Below are positions 1-10,429 of a stretch of 64,000 nucleotides of DNA, piece by piece (the first letter of the stretch is position 1; each line of letters opens with the position of its first letter). The DNA lies in NCBI GenBank assembly GCA_003255065.1, contig QAOA01000324.1, positions 82,594 to 146,593 on the forward strand. The letters are read 5' to 3'. This stretch comes from Cercis canadensis (lineage: Eukaryota; Streptophyta; Magnoliopsida; Fabales; Fabaceae). The notes under the pieces were generated by a model. The model saw only the letters and a list, made by a program, of their open reading frames with translations, was not told the origin of the DNA and did not search any database. A program made the translations under genes and the position numbers.

Positions 1-3000
1 TTTGGTCAATCCTTGACAGTCAAGCTTGATCGCAGCAATTACTTGATCTGGCGTACTCAACTACTTAATATTGTGATTGCAAATGGTTATGAAGGGATTC
101 TTGATGGTTCTCGGTTCTGTCCAGAAAAATTTGTGCAAGATTCATCATCCACTGGAGGTATGATCTTGAATGCTGACTACACATTGTGGCAAAGACAAAA
201 TCGTTTAGTTATGAGTTGGATTTACTCCTCCTTGACTGAGCAAATCATGGCTCAGATCATGGCATATAACTCAGCCTTTGAGATCTGGAGGTCACTTGTA
301 GAAAGCTTTGCTTCCTCCTCACGAGCAAGAGTTATGGAATTGAAGCTAAAAATGCAAACAACAAGGAAAGGAAATCTTGGAATTTGGGAATATATGCTCA
401 GAGTTCGAAGCATTTGTGATAATCTTCGAGCAATTGGAGAAACAGTGACTCAAGATGATCAAGTGATGGCGATTCTGAGTGGTCTAGGCCAGGAATATAA
501 TCCAGTTGTGGCACCTCTCAGTATTGAGTCTGTCTCCATTGAAGCTTTACAGAGCCACCTTCTGTCGTTTGAAGGAAGGCTTGAGAGACAAAAGTCTGTG
601 GATGAACAGATATTGATGCAGGCAAATGCTGCAGTGTTCAATCCATCAGCAGGAAAGAAACGGTTCAACAATAATACTCCTGGTTATCGAACTGGTAATC
701 ATACTTCTCAGAATGAGCATGGAAATGGCTCACATAGGTCCTTCTCCTCAAATCAAGGCAATCAGTTCAAAAAGAACTTCAAGACTGGCAATAGCCATCG
801 ACCACAATGCCAAATCTGTCACAAACCAGGACATGTGGCTTCTGATTGCTGGCACAGGTTCGATAATCATTTTCAACCAAAACTGACTTCTACTCATGGT
901 TTACAGAATCAGGATCCTCAGGCACTGATGGCTACCTCAGGCTCTGTGGAAGACACTCCTTGGTTTCTTGATACTGGGGCTACACATCATGTGACAGCAG
1001 ATCTTGGCAATTTAGCATTGCATAATCCTTTTGTTGGAGATGAAGGTGTTACTGTGGGAAATGGTAAGACTTTGTCCGTGCTTAACACTGGTTTAACATC
1101 TCTCTCTGCTTCTAAGAAACCTTTATTACTGAAGCATGTCCTTCATGTTCCTAAGATTGCTGCTAACTTAGTTAGTGTTCAAAAACTATGTCAAGATAAT
1201 CATGTCTTTGTGGAGTTTCATCCCTCTTGCTTTCTTGTGAAGGATCAGATAACCAAAGGAGTGTTGCTCCAAGGAAGACTTGACCAAGGCTTATACAAGG
1301 TTATGTCTCAAGCTGTTGATAGACAACCTGCCTCTGGTTCACCAAAGGTTTTTCAAGTGTTTAGTTTGAATTCCAATAATACTGTCTCAAAACTGCAGCT
1401 ATGGCATAATAGATTAGGCCACCCTGCAGTTGATATTATCAACAAGGTTATGACTCAATGTAACTTTCCTAGCTTTCCATTTAGCACTCCACCTATATGC
1501 AGTGCATGTCAGTTGGCCAAAAGCCACAAACTTCCTTTTTCAAAGTCTGTAACCAAATCAGTAAAGCCTTTTGATTTGATACATATGGATTTGTGGGGTT
1601 CTCCGTCTTGCTGTGCTGTTAATGGTGCCTGCTATTTTCTATTGCTTATTGATGATTACAGTCGCTTCTCTTGGCTCTATTTACTGAAGTCCAAATCAGA
1701 GGCCTTAGCTATGTTTCAAAGCTTTCTAGTCATGATTGAGAGACAATTTGACAGTAAAATTAAAGTGCTTCAATCAGATTATGGGGGGGAGTTTGTTGCT
1801 TTTACTCAACTGGTTCAATCATTAGGCATTACTCATAGATTCTCATGCCCTTATACTCCCCAACAGAATGGCATCGTGGAAAGAAAAAATAGGCATGTAG
1901 TCGAGATTGGATTATCTTTACTTACTACTGCCAGTATTCCTACTGGCTATTGGCCTTTTGCTTTTCAAACAGCTGTGTACTTAATCAATAGATTACCTAC
2001 TGCAGTGTTGGCACACCAATCCCCTTATCAGCTCTTGTATCAGCAGACACCTGATCTGACTAAGCTCAAAACTTTTGGTTGTATGTGCTTTCCCTATCTC
2101 AGACCATATCGCCATCATAAACTTGAACCTAGGTCTGCTGTCTGTTGTTTCTTGGGCTATAGCAGTAAGCACAAAGGCTCTTTATGTCTGGATATGACTT
2201 CCAAACGCATTTATGTGTCTAGGCATGTTGTTTTTGCTGAGCTGGTCTTCCCCTTTCAGTCTTCTCCTGTTTCTCCTGCTTCTGTCCCTTCTGAGTGCTT
2301 GCTTCCTGTGGTTGTGCCTTCTGTTCCTAATCCCACTATGCCTAGTTCTATTCAGGGTGCTTCTTCTCCTACTCTTGCAGGTTCTTCTATTTCACCTGAG
2401 TCTTCTCCATCTGCCAGTGTTTCTCCACACTCCATTCCTGCTTCTAGTTTTGTTTCTGCTCCTCCACTGGTGCCTACAAAAATGGTCACCAGAAGCCAAA
2501 ATGGAATTTTCAAGCCTAAAGTGTTTACTACAGCTTATGCTCTTAATCCTACAGAATCTTCCACCTATCATCAAGCTAGTAAATCCTCTGAGTGGATTGC
2601 AGCTATGCAGAAGGAATTTCAAGCCTTACAGGCCAATCATACTTGGGAGCTTGTTCCCTGTCCTGCTGATAAGAATGTGGTTGGCTGCAAATGGGTTTAT
2701 AAACTCAAATATCATTCAGATGGATCTGTGGAGAGATATAAAGCTAGATTGGTGGCTCAGGGGTTTACTCAGACGTATGGCATTGATTATTTTGAGACAT
2801 TTAGTCCAGTAGTTAAACCAGCAACAATACGCATAGTTCTTACCATTGCTTTATCTCACAACTGGCCTCTGCAACAGTTGGATGTGAATAATGCATTTTT
2901 GAATGGTGATCTTCTTGAAGAGGTGTTTATGAAGCAACCACCTAGTTTTGAGGATTCTTCTTTGCCTCAGCATGTCTGTAAGTTGAGGAAGGCTTTTTAT

Positions 3001-4134
3001 GGACTCAAACAAGCTCCTAGAGCTTGGTTCACCAAGCTTAAGCTCACTCTCCTTGCTTGGGGTTTCCACTGTACCATCTCAGATAAGTCCTTATTTGTCT
3101 TTACATCTGCATCAGTAATCTTGTATCTTCTGGTCTATGTTGATGATATTATCATCACTGGTTCCAGTCCTTCTCTCATCAAGTCCCTGGTGTCTTCTCT
3201 GAATACTGCCTTCTCCTTGAAAGACTTGGGTTCTCTGCATTATTTCTTGGGGATTGAGACTGTTCGCTCCTCTCAGCACCTGCATCTGTCTCAGTCCAAG
3301 TATATCTCTGACTTACTCCATCGAGCTGGCTTAGAGAATGCCAAACCAGCACCTACACCTATGGTCAGCTCTCAGATACTCTCTCTGACAGATGGTCACT
3401 GCTTCTCTCAACCTCTGGTTTACAGGAGCTTAGTTGGAGCCTTACAGTATTGCACCATTAGCAGACCTGATATAGCTTTCTCAGTCAATAAACTCTGTCA
3501 GTTTATGAGTGCACCTACTGATGTGCATCTTCAGGCTGCCAAGAGAGTCCTTAAATATCTCAAGGGCACTCTCTCCTATGGTCTCACTTTGTCCAAATGT
3601 AGCTCCTTACCCTTGGTTGCCTATTCTGACTCAGATTGGGTTGGCTGCCCTGATGATAGGCGCAGCACTAGTGGTCATGCCATCTTCTTTGGCTCTAGTC
3701 TCATTTCGTGGTCCTCTGGCAAACAAAAGGTGGTGGCTCGTTCCAGCACAGAAGCTGAGTATAGGGTCCTTGCCAATGCCACTTCTGAACTCCTCTGGCT
3801 GCAGTCCTTACTGAAGGAACTTCACTTTGCTCTACCATCTCCACCTTTGTTGCTTTGTGACAACCTCAGTGCCACTTTTCTTGCAGCCAACCCAGTTCTT
3901 CATGCTCGTACTAAGCACATTGAGATTGATTGCCATTTTGTCAGAGATCTCTTACTAAACAAGACTCTTAAGCTCTGTCATGTCCCTTCCTCCGCTCAGA
4001 TAGCTGATGTTCTCACTAAACCGTTATCTACTAAGGCTTTTCTGTCAAATAGACACAAACTCACTGTTTGGCCTAGTACACTGAGTTTGAGGGGGGATGT
4101 TAAACCTATATCAGAAATGGATGATGGCGGTTGA
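1..4134 (+). CDS. copia gag-pol polyprotein, N-terminally truncated by window
   Basis: This is one uninterrupted frame open from base 1; the true start is upstream, as copy 2 shows about 23 more codons. It would encode a capsid protein and the enzymes for cytoplasmic particle assembly, reverse transcription and integration. In order: copia gag; a zinc knuckle CQICHKPGHVASDC near nt 808; an aspartic protease motif FLDTGATHH near nt 964; an integrase core with HMDLW, SDYGGEF and QQNGIVERKNR between nt 1580 and 1890; a reverse transcriptase with YVDDIIITG near nt 3136; and an RNase H with RSTSG and STEAEYR near nt 3660-3760. The stop at 4134 lies inside the 3' LTR. No frameshift or internal stop is present, so the copy looks young. 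Confidence 0.93.
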   Translation, partial: FGQSLTVKLDRSNYLIWRTQLLNIVIANGYEGILDGSRFCPEKFVQDSSSTGGMILNADYTLWQRQNRLVMSWIYSSLTEQIMAQIMAYNSAFEIWRSLVESFASSSRARVMELKLKMQTTRKGNLGIWEYMLRVRSICDNLRAIGETVTQDDQVMAILSGLGQEYNPVVAPLSIESVSIEALQSHLLSFEGRLERQKSVDEQILMQANAAVFNPSAGKKRFNNNTPGYRTGNHTSQNEHGNGSHRSFSSNQGNQFKKNFKTGNSHRPQCQICHKPGHVASDCWHRFDNHFQPKLTSTHGLQNQDPQALMATSGSVEDTPWFLDTGATHHVTADLGNLALHNPFVGDEGVTVGNGKTLSVLNTGLTSLSASKKPLLLKHVLHVPKIAANLVSVQKLCQDNHVFVEFHPSCFLVKDQITKGVLLQGRLDQGLYKVMSQAVDRQPASGSPKVFQVFSLNSNNTVSKLQLWHNRLGHPAVDIINKVMTQCNFPSFPFSTPPICSACQLAKSHKLPFSKSVTKSVKPFDLIHMDLWGSPSCCAVNGACYFLLLIDDYSRFSWLYLLKSKSEALAMFQSFLVMIERQFDSKIKVLQSDYGGEFVAFTQLVQSLGITHRFSCPYTPQQNGIVERKNRHVVEIGLSLLTTASIPTGYWPFAFQTAVYLINRLPTAVLAHQSPYQLLYQQTPDLTKLKTFGCMCFPYLRPYRHHKLEPRSAVCCFLGYSSKHKGSLCLDMTSKRIYVSRHVVFAELVFPFQSSPVSPASVPSECLLPVVVPSVPNPTMPSSIQGASSPTLAGSSISPESSPSASVSPHSIPASSFVSAPPLVPTKMVTRSQNGIFKPKVFTTAYALNPTESSTYHQASKSSEWIAAMQKEFQALQANHTWELVPCPADKNVVGCKWVYKLKYHSDGSVERYKARLVAQGFTQTYGIDYFETFSPVVKPATIRIVLTIALSHNWPLQQLDVNNAFLNGDLLEEVFMKQPPSFEDSSLPQHVCKLRKAFYGLKQAPRAWFTKLKLTLLAWGFHCTISDKSLFVFTSASVILYLLVYVDDIIITGSSPSLIKSLVSSLNTAFSLKDLGSLHYFLGIETVRSSQHLHLSQSKYISDLLHRAGLENAKPAPTPMVSSQILSLTDGHCFSQPLVYRSLVGALQYCTISRPDIAFSVNKLCQFMSAPTDVHLQAAKRVLKYLKGTLSYGLTLSKCSSLPLVAYSDSDWVGCPDDRRSTSGHAIFFGSSLISWSSGKQKVVARSSTEAEYRVLANATSELLWLQSLLKELHFALPSPPLLLCDNLSATFLAANPVLHARTKHIEIDCHFVRDLLLNKTLKLCHVPSSAQIADVLTKPLSTKAFLSNRHKLTVWPSTLSLRGDVKPISEMDDGG

Positions 4135-4192
4135 GCTCAGGTATGAAAGCCACGTCAGCAGCCATGTCAGTTATTCAAGTCAATGCTGAGTC
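4098..4192 (+). repeat. partial 3' LTR of copia copy 1
   Basis: It starts with TGTTAAACC immediately after the polypurine tract and matches the first 95 bp of the LTR beginning at 4220. It ends abruptly at the N at 4193. Confidence 0.8.
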
Positions 4193-4219
4193 NCCAAATA
4201 TGAATAGGCACACAAATAA

Positions 4220-4640
4220 TGTTAAACCTATATCAGAAATGGATGATGGCGGTTGAGCTCAGGTATGAAAGCCACGTCAGCAGCCATGTCAGTTATTCAA
4301 GTCAATGCTGAGTCAATGCTGAGGTATCCAGTCAAAGTTAGTTAGAGTTGGTTAGCGTAGCTTCAGCTCCACGATTCTTTCAATGGCTGAGTTGTAATTT
4401 AGTCTCTGCCTATATAATGTATTGGTAGTCTGTAATTAAAGATTAAGAAATTCATTTCTTCAGAATCATATTCTAGATCTGAAGTTCCTCACAAGACTCT
4501 CTCTACTGTCTCTTCAATATTTTCCTTTTCTCTGCATAACAATATTCTGCAGAATTTCTCATCATTCACAATGATCACTCTGTGATCACGATTTTGTTTC
4601 TGGTTCTACATTGTCAAGTTTCTCTTCATCTCTTTAAAGT
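4220..4640 (+). repeat. 5' LTR of copia copy 2 (3' edge approximate)
   Basis: The start is TGTTAAACC. It carries a TATA-like CTATATAATG and a downstream AATTAAAGATTAAG that could serve in polyadenylation. The right edge is not sharp because no intact 3' LTR is available for comparison. Confidence 0.7.
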
Positions 4641-4646
4641 CTTTTA

Positions 4647-4659
4647 TGGTATCAAAGCT
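4647..4659 (+). other. primer binding site of copia copy 2
   Basis: TGGTATCAAAGCT is a one-base variant of the initiator-Met tRNA complement TGGTATCAGAGC that plant copia elements use to prime minus-strand synthesis. It lies seven bases before the gag ATG. Confidence 0.75.
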
Positions 4660-4665
4660 TCTGTA

Positions 4666-7600
4666 ATGGCTGATCGCAGTTCAAGTTCTGTGGAGTCATT
4701 TCATGATTCTGGAAATCTACAGCTTCCAACTTTTGGTCAATCCTTGACAGTCAAGCTTGATCGCAGCAATTACTTGATCTGGCGTACTCAACTACTTAAT
4801 ATTGTGATTGCAAATGGTTATGAAGGGATTCTTGATGGTTCTCGATTCTGCCCAGAAAAATTTGTGCAAGATTCATCATCCACTGGAGGTATGATCTTGA
4901 ATGCTGACTACACATTGTGGCAAAGACAAAATCGTTTAGTTATGAGTTGGATTTACTCCTCCTTGACTGAGCAAATCATGGCTCAGATCATGGCATATAA
5001 CTCAGCCTTTGAGATCTGGAGGTCACTTGCAGAAAGCTTTGCTTCCTCCTCACGAGCAAGAGTTATGGAATTGAAGCTAAAACTGCAAACAACAAGGAAA
5101 GGAAATCTTGGAATTTGGGAGTATATGCTCAGAGTTCGAAGCATTTGTGATAATCTTCGAGCAATTGGAGAAACAGTGACTCAAGATGATCAAGTGATGG
5201 CGATACTGAGTGGTCTAGGCCAGGAATATAATCCAGTTGTGGCACCTCTCAGTCTTGAGTCTGTCTCCATTGAAGCTTTACAGAGCCACCTTCTGTCTTT
5301 TGAAGGAAGGCTTGAAAGACAAAAGTCTGTGGATGAACAGATATTGATGCAGGCAAATGCTGCAGTGTTCAATCCATCAGCAGGAAAGAAACGGTTCAAC
5401 AATAATACTCATGGTTATCGAACTGGTAATCATACTTCTCAGAATGAGCATGGAAATGGCTCACATAGGTCCTTCTCCTCAAATCAAGGCAATCAGTTCA
5501 AAAAGAACTTCAAGACTGGAAATAGCAATCGACCACAATGCCAAATCTGTCACAAATCAGGACATGTGGCTTCTGATTGCTGGCACAGGTTCGATAATCA
5601 TTTTCAACCAAAACTGACTTCTACTCATGGTTTACAGAATCAGGATCCTCAGGCACTGATGGCTACCTCAGGCTCTGTGGAAGACACTCCTTGGTTTCTT
5701 GATACTGGGGCTACACATCATGTGACAGCAGATCTTGGCAATTTAGCATTGCATAATCCTTTTGTTGGAGATGAAGGTGTTACTGTGGGAAATGGTAAGA
5801 CTTTGTCCGTGCTTAACACTGGTTTAACATCTCTCTCTGCTTCTAAGAAACCTTTATTACTGCAGCATGTCCTTCATGTTCCTAAGATTGCTGCTAACTT
5901 AGTTAGTGTTCAAAAACTATGTCAAGATAATCATGTCTTTGTGGAGTTTCATCCTTCTTGCTTTCTTGTGAAGGATCAGATAACCAAAGGAGTGTTGCTC
6001 CAAGGAAGACTTGACCAAGGCTTATACAAGGTTATGTCTCAAGCTGTTGATAGACAACCTGCCTCTGGTTCACCAAAGGTTTTTCAAGTGTTTAGTTTGA
6101 ATTCCAATAATACTGTCTCGAAACTGCAGCTATGGCATAATAGATTAGGCCACCCTGCAGTTGATATTATCAACAAGGTTATGACTCAATGTAACTTTCC
6201 TAGCTTTCCATTTAGCACTCCACCTATATGCAGTGCATGTCAGTTGGCCAAAAGCCACAAACTTCCTTTTTCAAAGTCTGTAACCAAATCAGTAAAGCCT
6301 TTTGATTTGATACATATGGATTTGTGGGGTTCTCCGTCTTGCTGTGCTGTTAATGGTGCCTGCTATTTTCTATTGCTTATTGATGATTACAGTCGATTCT
6401 CTTGGCTTTATTTACTGAAGTCCAAATCAGAGGCTTTAGCTATGTTTCAAAGCTTTCTAGTTATGATTGAGAGACAATTTGACAGTAAAATTAAAGTGCT
6501 TCAATCAGATTATGGGGGGGAGTTTGTTGCTTTTACTCAACTGGTTCAATCATTAGGCATTACTCATAGATTCTCATGCCCTTATACTCCCCAACAGAAT
6601 GGCATCGTGGAAAGAAAAAATAGGCATGTAGTCGAGATTGGATTATCTTTACTTACTACTGCCAGTATTCCTACTGGCTATTGGCCTTTTGCTTTTCAAA
6701 CAGCTGTGTACTTAATCAATAGATTACCTACTGCAGTGTTGGCACACCAATCCCCTTATCAGCTCTTGTATCAGCAGACACCTGATCTGACTAAGCTCAA
6801 AACTTTTGGTTGTATGTGCTTTCCCTATCTCAGACCATATCGCCATCATAAACTTGAACCTAGGTCTGCTGTCTGTTGTTTCTTGGGCTATAGCAGTAAG
6901 CACAAAGGCTCTTTATGTCTGGATATGACTTCCAAACGCATTTATGTGTCTAGGCATGTTGTTTTTGCTGAGCTGGTCTTCCCCTTTCAGTCTTCTCCTG
7001 TTTCTCCTGCTTCTGTACCTTCTGAGTGCTTGCTTCCTGTGGTTGTGCCTTCTATTCCTAATCCCACTATGCCTAGTTCTATTCAGGGTGCTTCTTCTCC
7101 TACTCCTGCAGGTTCTTCTATTTTACCTGAGTCTTCTCCATCTGTCAGTGTTTCTCCACACTCCATTTTTGCTTCTAGTTCTGTTTCTGCTCCTCCACTG
7201 GTGCCTACAAAAATGGTCACCAGAAGCCAAAATGGAACTTTCAAGCCTAAAGTGTTTACTACAGCTTATGCTCTTAATCCTACAGAACCTTCCACCTATC
7301 ATCAAGCTAGTAAATCCTCTGAGTGGGTTGCAGCTATGCAGAAGGAATTTCAAGCCTTACAGGCCAATCATACTTGGGAGCTTGTTCCCTGCCCTTCTGA
7401 TAAGAATGTGGTTGGATGCAAATGGGTTTATAAACTCAAATATCATTCAGATGGATCTGTGGAGAGATATAAAGCTAGATTGGTGGCTCAGGGGTTTACT
7501 CAGACGTATGGCATTGATTATTTTGAGACATTTAGTCCAGTAGTTAAACCAGCAACAATACGCATGGTTCTTACCATTGCTTTATCTCACAACTGGCCTC

Positions 7601-8207
7601 TACAACAGTTGGATGTGAATAATGCATTTTTGAATGGTGATCTTCTTGAAGAGGTGTTTATGAAGCAACCACCTGGTTTTGAGGATTCTTCTTTGCCTCA
7701 GCATGTCTGCAAGTTGAGGAAGGCTCTTTATGGACTCAAACAAGCTCCTAGAGCTTGGTTCACCAAGCTTAAGCTCACCCTCCTGGCTTGGGGTTTCCAC
7801 TGTACCATCTCAGATAACTCCTTATTTGTCTTTACATCTGCATCAGTAATCTTGTATCTTCTGGTCTATGTTGATGATATTATCATCACTGGTTCCAGTC
7901 CTTCTCTCATCAAGTCCCTGGTGTCTTCTCTGAATACTGCCTTCTCCTTGAAAGACTTGGGCTCTCTGCATTATTTCTTGGGGATTGAGACTGTTCGCTC
8001 CTCTCAGCACCTGCATCTGTCTCAGTCCAAGTATATCTCTGACTTACTCCATCGAGCTGGCTTAGAGAATGCCAAACCAGCACCTACACCTATGGTCAGC
8101 TCTCAGATACTCTCTCTGACAGATGGTCACTGCTTATCTCAACCTCTGGTTTACAGGAGCTTAGTTGGAGCCTTACAGTATTGCACCATTAGCAGACCTG
8201 ATATAGC
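4666..8207 (+). CDS. copia gag-pol polyprotein, C-terminally truncated at N
   Basis: The ATG at 4666 (MADRSSSSVE) is chosen because the upstream in-frame Met at 4582 lies within the LTR or leader. The order is gag with a zinc knuckle CQICHKSGHVASDC, protease FLDTGATHH, integrase (HMDLW, SDYGGEF, QQNGIVERKNR) and reverse transcriptase YVDDIIITG near nt 7867. The frame is open until it runs into the N at 8208, where it leaves the element and enters intron 2 of SEO gene A. Most of RNase H is missing. Differences from copy 1 are mostly single substitutions. Confidence 0.92.
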
Positions 8208-8608
8208 NAAATTAGAGGGTATAGACACATGGTTGGAGATTTGCCAAAACTGACTAAATATTTGTTATATAGTCAAATCCTCTAACATCTAGATCTAATT
8301 GTCTAAACGTAATTTTTTGCAATGAATGCATGTGTATGGACACATGGTTGGAGAAATTAAAAAAAAAAAAAAAAGCAAAACAAAAGGCTTGCATGGATTA
8401 CCGCTAAATTTGAAATATTGAAATCACCAAAGTGTCCCATATTCCAGAGCTCAGATAACGCTGAATTGAATTCTCGAAGTTTAGAGGTTTCTAACTCAAT
8501 TCCCTTTTCAGGTACTTTCTTGTCCTGCATAAATGTATGTATTGAAAATTAGCATAAAAAAATACTATAGAGATAGAACTACGCTCCTCAAATACTTAGA
8601 ATCAGATG

Positions 8609-9374
8609 TGTTGGAAAATGAAAGAAGTGGAGCAAAGTCCCACATTGATTTAAAAAAAGCAAAGTTGGGTGGGTATAAAGCTTGAGATGCACAAGTCTAA
8701 ATTGCCTTAGGCACTTTAGACAAAGTTGCATTATCAAGTATAAATTTCACACCAAGAAAGACTACCACACTCTCTCACATTATAAGTGAAGACTTGGATG
8801 GAGGGGCCACTTAGAAAATGTCAACATGATATCAGAGCTCATATGGCCTAATAGCCCATTCACGATCCAAGGTTTAATTTCTTGATGAAAACTTGAAGCC
8901 TAAGACTTGACGCCCAAAAGAGAAAAAAAAGGGTCAATCAAGAAGACCCAGGCAAAATGTTGTATAGACCTGTAGCCTCTGAAACTCAAGTCCTAAAAAG
9001 AAGCACAAGCTCAGGCGATAAATGAAAGAGAGAGACCTATGGCCTCTGAAGCTCAAAAAACTTGAAGTACAAGCCCAAGGTGAAGATTGAAAGACTAGAA
9101 GGATTAAAAAAAGGCAAGTCACAACTGGGCCAGGCCAATTGGACTTGAGGGGGAGTGTTGGAAAATGAAAGAAGTAAAGCAAAGTCTCACATTGATTAGA
9201 AAAGAGCAAAGTTAGGTGGATATAAAGCTTGAGATGCACAAGTCTAAATTGCCTTAGGCATTTTGGATAAAGTTGCATTATCAAGCATAAATTTCACACC
9301 AAGAAAAACTACCACACTCTTCTACATTATAAGTGAAAACTTAGACTGAGAGACCCACTCACAAAATGTCAACA
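8609..9374 (+). mobile_element. TRIM (miniature LTR retrotransposon) in intron 1 of SEO gene A
   Basis: Two direct LTRs, 8609-8826 and 9156-9374 (218 and 219 bp, TGTTGG...CAACA), flank a 329-bp non-coding interior. A primer binding site TGATATCAGAGC follows the left LTR at 8827, and a polypurine tract GAGGGGGAG precedes the right one. Flanks AGATG and ACATG look like an imperfect 5-bp target duplication. Gene C has the matching intron position empty, near 43630. Length and lack of coding define a TRIM; I cannot assign a named family. Confidence 0.88.
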
Positions 9375-10125
9375 ACATGCATTAGCAAACATTTTTTAAT
9401 TATAAAACATTGCTATGAGTTAGCTACTTTTGACAAAAGAAACTCTATCCTAACACAATGTTGAATAGTGTGTAAGAAGATCTAAGTCATATAGAAATAG
9501 ATTGAATGGGTTTAGTTAAAATAGATGCTACCCTGTGTTCAGATTGTAAAACGGCGTAAAATTAACTAGTTTGTAAATAATATAATTCTTAGAACATTAA
9601 AATTTAGAGTCAACATTTGTTTAAAAGAAATTCTGGTGTACTCCTAAAGCCTTTCACCATAAACACATATATAGTGCACCCCAAATATGAATAGGCACAC
9701 AAATAATAAACCTTATATGTGGATCTTAATATTAAAACCCACCTATTTATATCTAGATAGAATAGTACTTGAAAAGAACAATAAAATTTCTCTTGTTTTC
9801 GTGACAAGAAAAAGACTAGATCTAGATTTATAAATGCTTACCAGTATTATTGAATCAACAAAATCGGTGGCAGGTTTTAGGATATGCTGGATGGAGACAA
9901 GAAGTGGTTGGCGAAGCAGCGATGCGTAACCTTTTGAATGGGTTTTCAGCACTTGGCTTTTGATATTATCATCTGCCAAAATCGGAAGTTTCAGATGAAG
10001 CAGTCGAACCTGCTCATTAGAACTTGAACTCACGGATGTCTCACTCTCAGCCATTCGGATGCGAAAGCAGTTGCGGATGCTTCGTCTGTCCAAGATTGAT
10101 CTAAAACTTCGACAATGTATAGACC

Positions 10126-10276
10126 ATGGTTTAAAATTGCAGTTGCGATAGCAATTGCCCTGTGAATGCGAAAATTGCAAATAATTGAGAGAAGATGCAG
10201 CAAATGTAGTGTGTAGTTTCGAAGAATTGCAAATATGAAAAGTGCCATAATATTGCGAGCTGCAGTTTAAAGCCAT
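10126..10276 (-). repeat. 151-bp inverted-repeat-bounded segment supplying the start of gene A
   Basis: Read on the minus strand it begins ATGGCTTTAAACTGCAG. Its far end, read on the plus strand, is ATGGTTTAAAATTGCAG, so the two ends are inverted repeats that each contain ATGG. The interior is rich in GCAATTGC-type words. The gene's ATG is the first base of the segment. Genes C and E have the same 151-bp arrangement. Confidence 0.65.
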
Positions 10277-10330
10277 GTTGATTTGATCTGAAATCAGTTT
10301 GTGCTCAATTGTGGACTGTCTCCGGCCTAT

Positions 10331-10428
10331 CCTATTTATTGCCACTAATTTGAACGATAACTAAAAAAATAAATAAAATAGAGTTTGCTTGGGGAACGTG
10401 TAAGATAACATCAAGGCCTTTTAAATAT
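10331..10428 (-). promoter_or_regulatory. putative core promoter and conserved upstream block, SEO gene A
   Basis: On the minus strand a TATA-like AATAAATAGG lies about 55 bp before the ATG. Further upstream (10395-10428) is a block read on the plus strand as ACGTGTAAGATAA, TCAAGG, TTTTAAATAT, which recurs before genes B, C and E. It includes an ACGT core and a TTGA word resembling half of a W-box. Function is inferred from conservation only. Confidence 0.45.
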
Positions 10429-10429
10429 G

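Larger units (their letters stand above)
1..4192 (+). mobile_element. Ty1/copia retrotransposon, copy 1 (5' cut by window, 3' LTR cut at N)
   Basis: The segment holds a copia-order gag-protease-integrase-RT-RNase H frame, then a polypurine tract (G run 4091-4096) and the start of a 3' LTR (TGTTAAACC from 4098). Its 5' end lies outside the window and its LTR stops after 95 bp at the single N at 4193. The same LTR start recurs at 4220 as the 5' LTR of copy 2. The two copies are collinear and differ by only a small percentage of residues by eye, so they belong to one recently active family, unless one is an assembly or haplotype duplicate. Confidence 0.93.
4220..8207 (+). mobile_element. Ty1/copia retrotransposon, copy 2 (3' cut at N 8208)
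   Basis: The 5' LTR begins TGTTAAACC at 4220 and contains a TATA-like CTATATAATG. It ends somewhere between about 4610 and 4646, before the primer binding site at 4647. The internal region matches copy 1 closely. The element is broken in the RNase H region at the N at 8208, so no 3' LTR is present. The 26 bases between the N at 4193 and the LTR (4194-4219) are identical to 9681-9706, inside intron 1 of SEO gene A. Confidence 0.9.
8402..10276 (-). pseudogene. SEO gene A, exons 1 and 2 only (3' half lost at N 8208)
   Basis: SEO proteins form P-protein filaments in phloem sieve elements and plug sieve plates after wounding. Exon 1 (10276 down to 9842, 435 nt) starts at the cluster-conserved MALNC and ends in PATDFVDSIIL before a GTAAGC donor. 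This matches the start of the SEO N-terminal domain, with KTH followed by an LL..I..IL..A helix. Exon 2 (8524-8402, 123 nt) carries EFNSALSEL and ends at a GTAATCC donor. Both are phase 0 and align with gene C without frameshift. Intron 1 has acquired a TRIM at 8609-9374. Exons 3 to 8 are absent because the sequence jumps at N 8208 into copia copy 2, so this is either a broken gene or a misjoined contig. A second Met (MAESETS) lies about 74 codons into exon 1. Confidence 0.8.

Noticed and set aside
2213..2812. Leucine-rich 199-codon frame inside copia copy 1 (and its twin at 6944-7543)
   Set aside because: It is a plus-strand shadow of pol in another frame; its Leu/Phe richness comes from the Ser/Pro-rich linker between integrase and RT.
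8934..9284. 116-codon minus-strand frame across the TRIM
   Set aside because: It crosses an LTR border and has no family resemblance; TRIMs are non-coding.
10030..10248. Alternative open frame overlapping exon 1 of SEO gene A (a similar one in gene B at 19506-19706), possible overprinted gene
   Set aside because: The corresponding frame in gene C is closed by TAA after about 38 codons, while the MALNC frame stays open in all four copies and joins the conserved SEO domain in phase.
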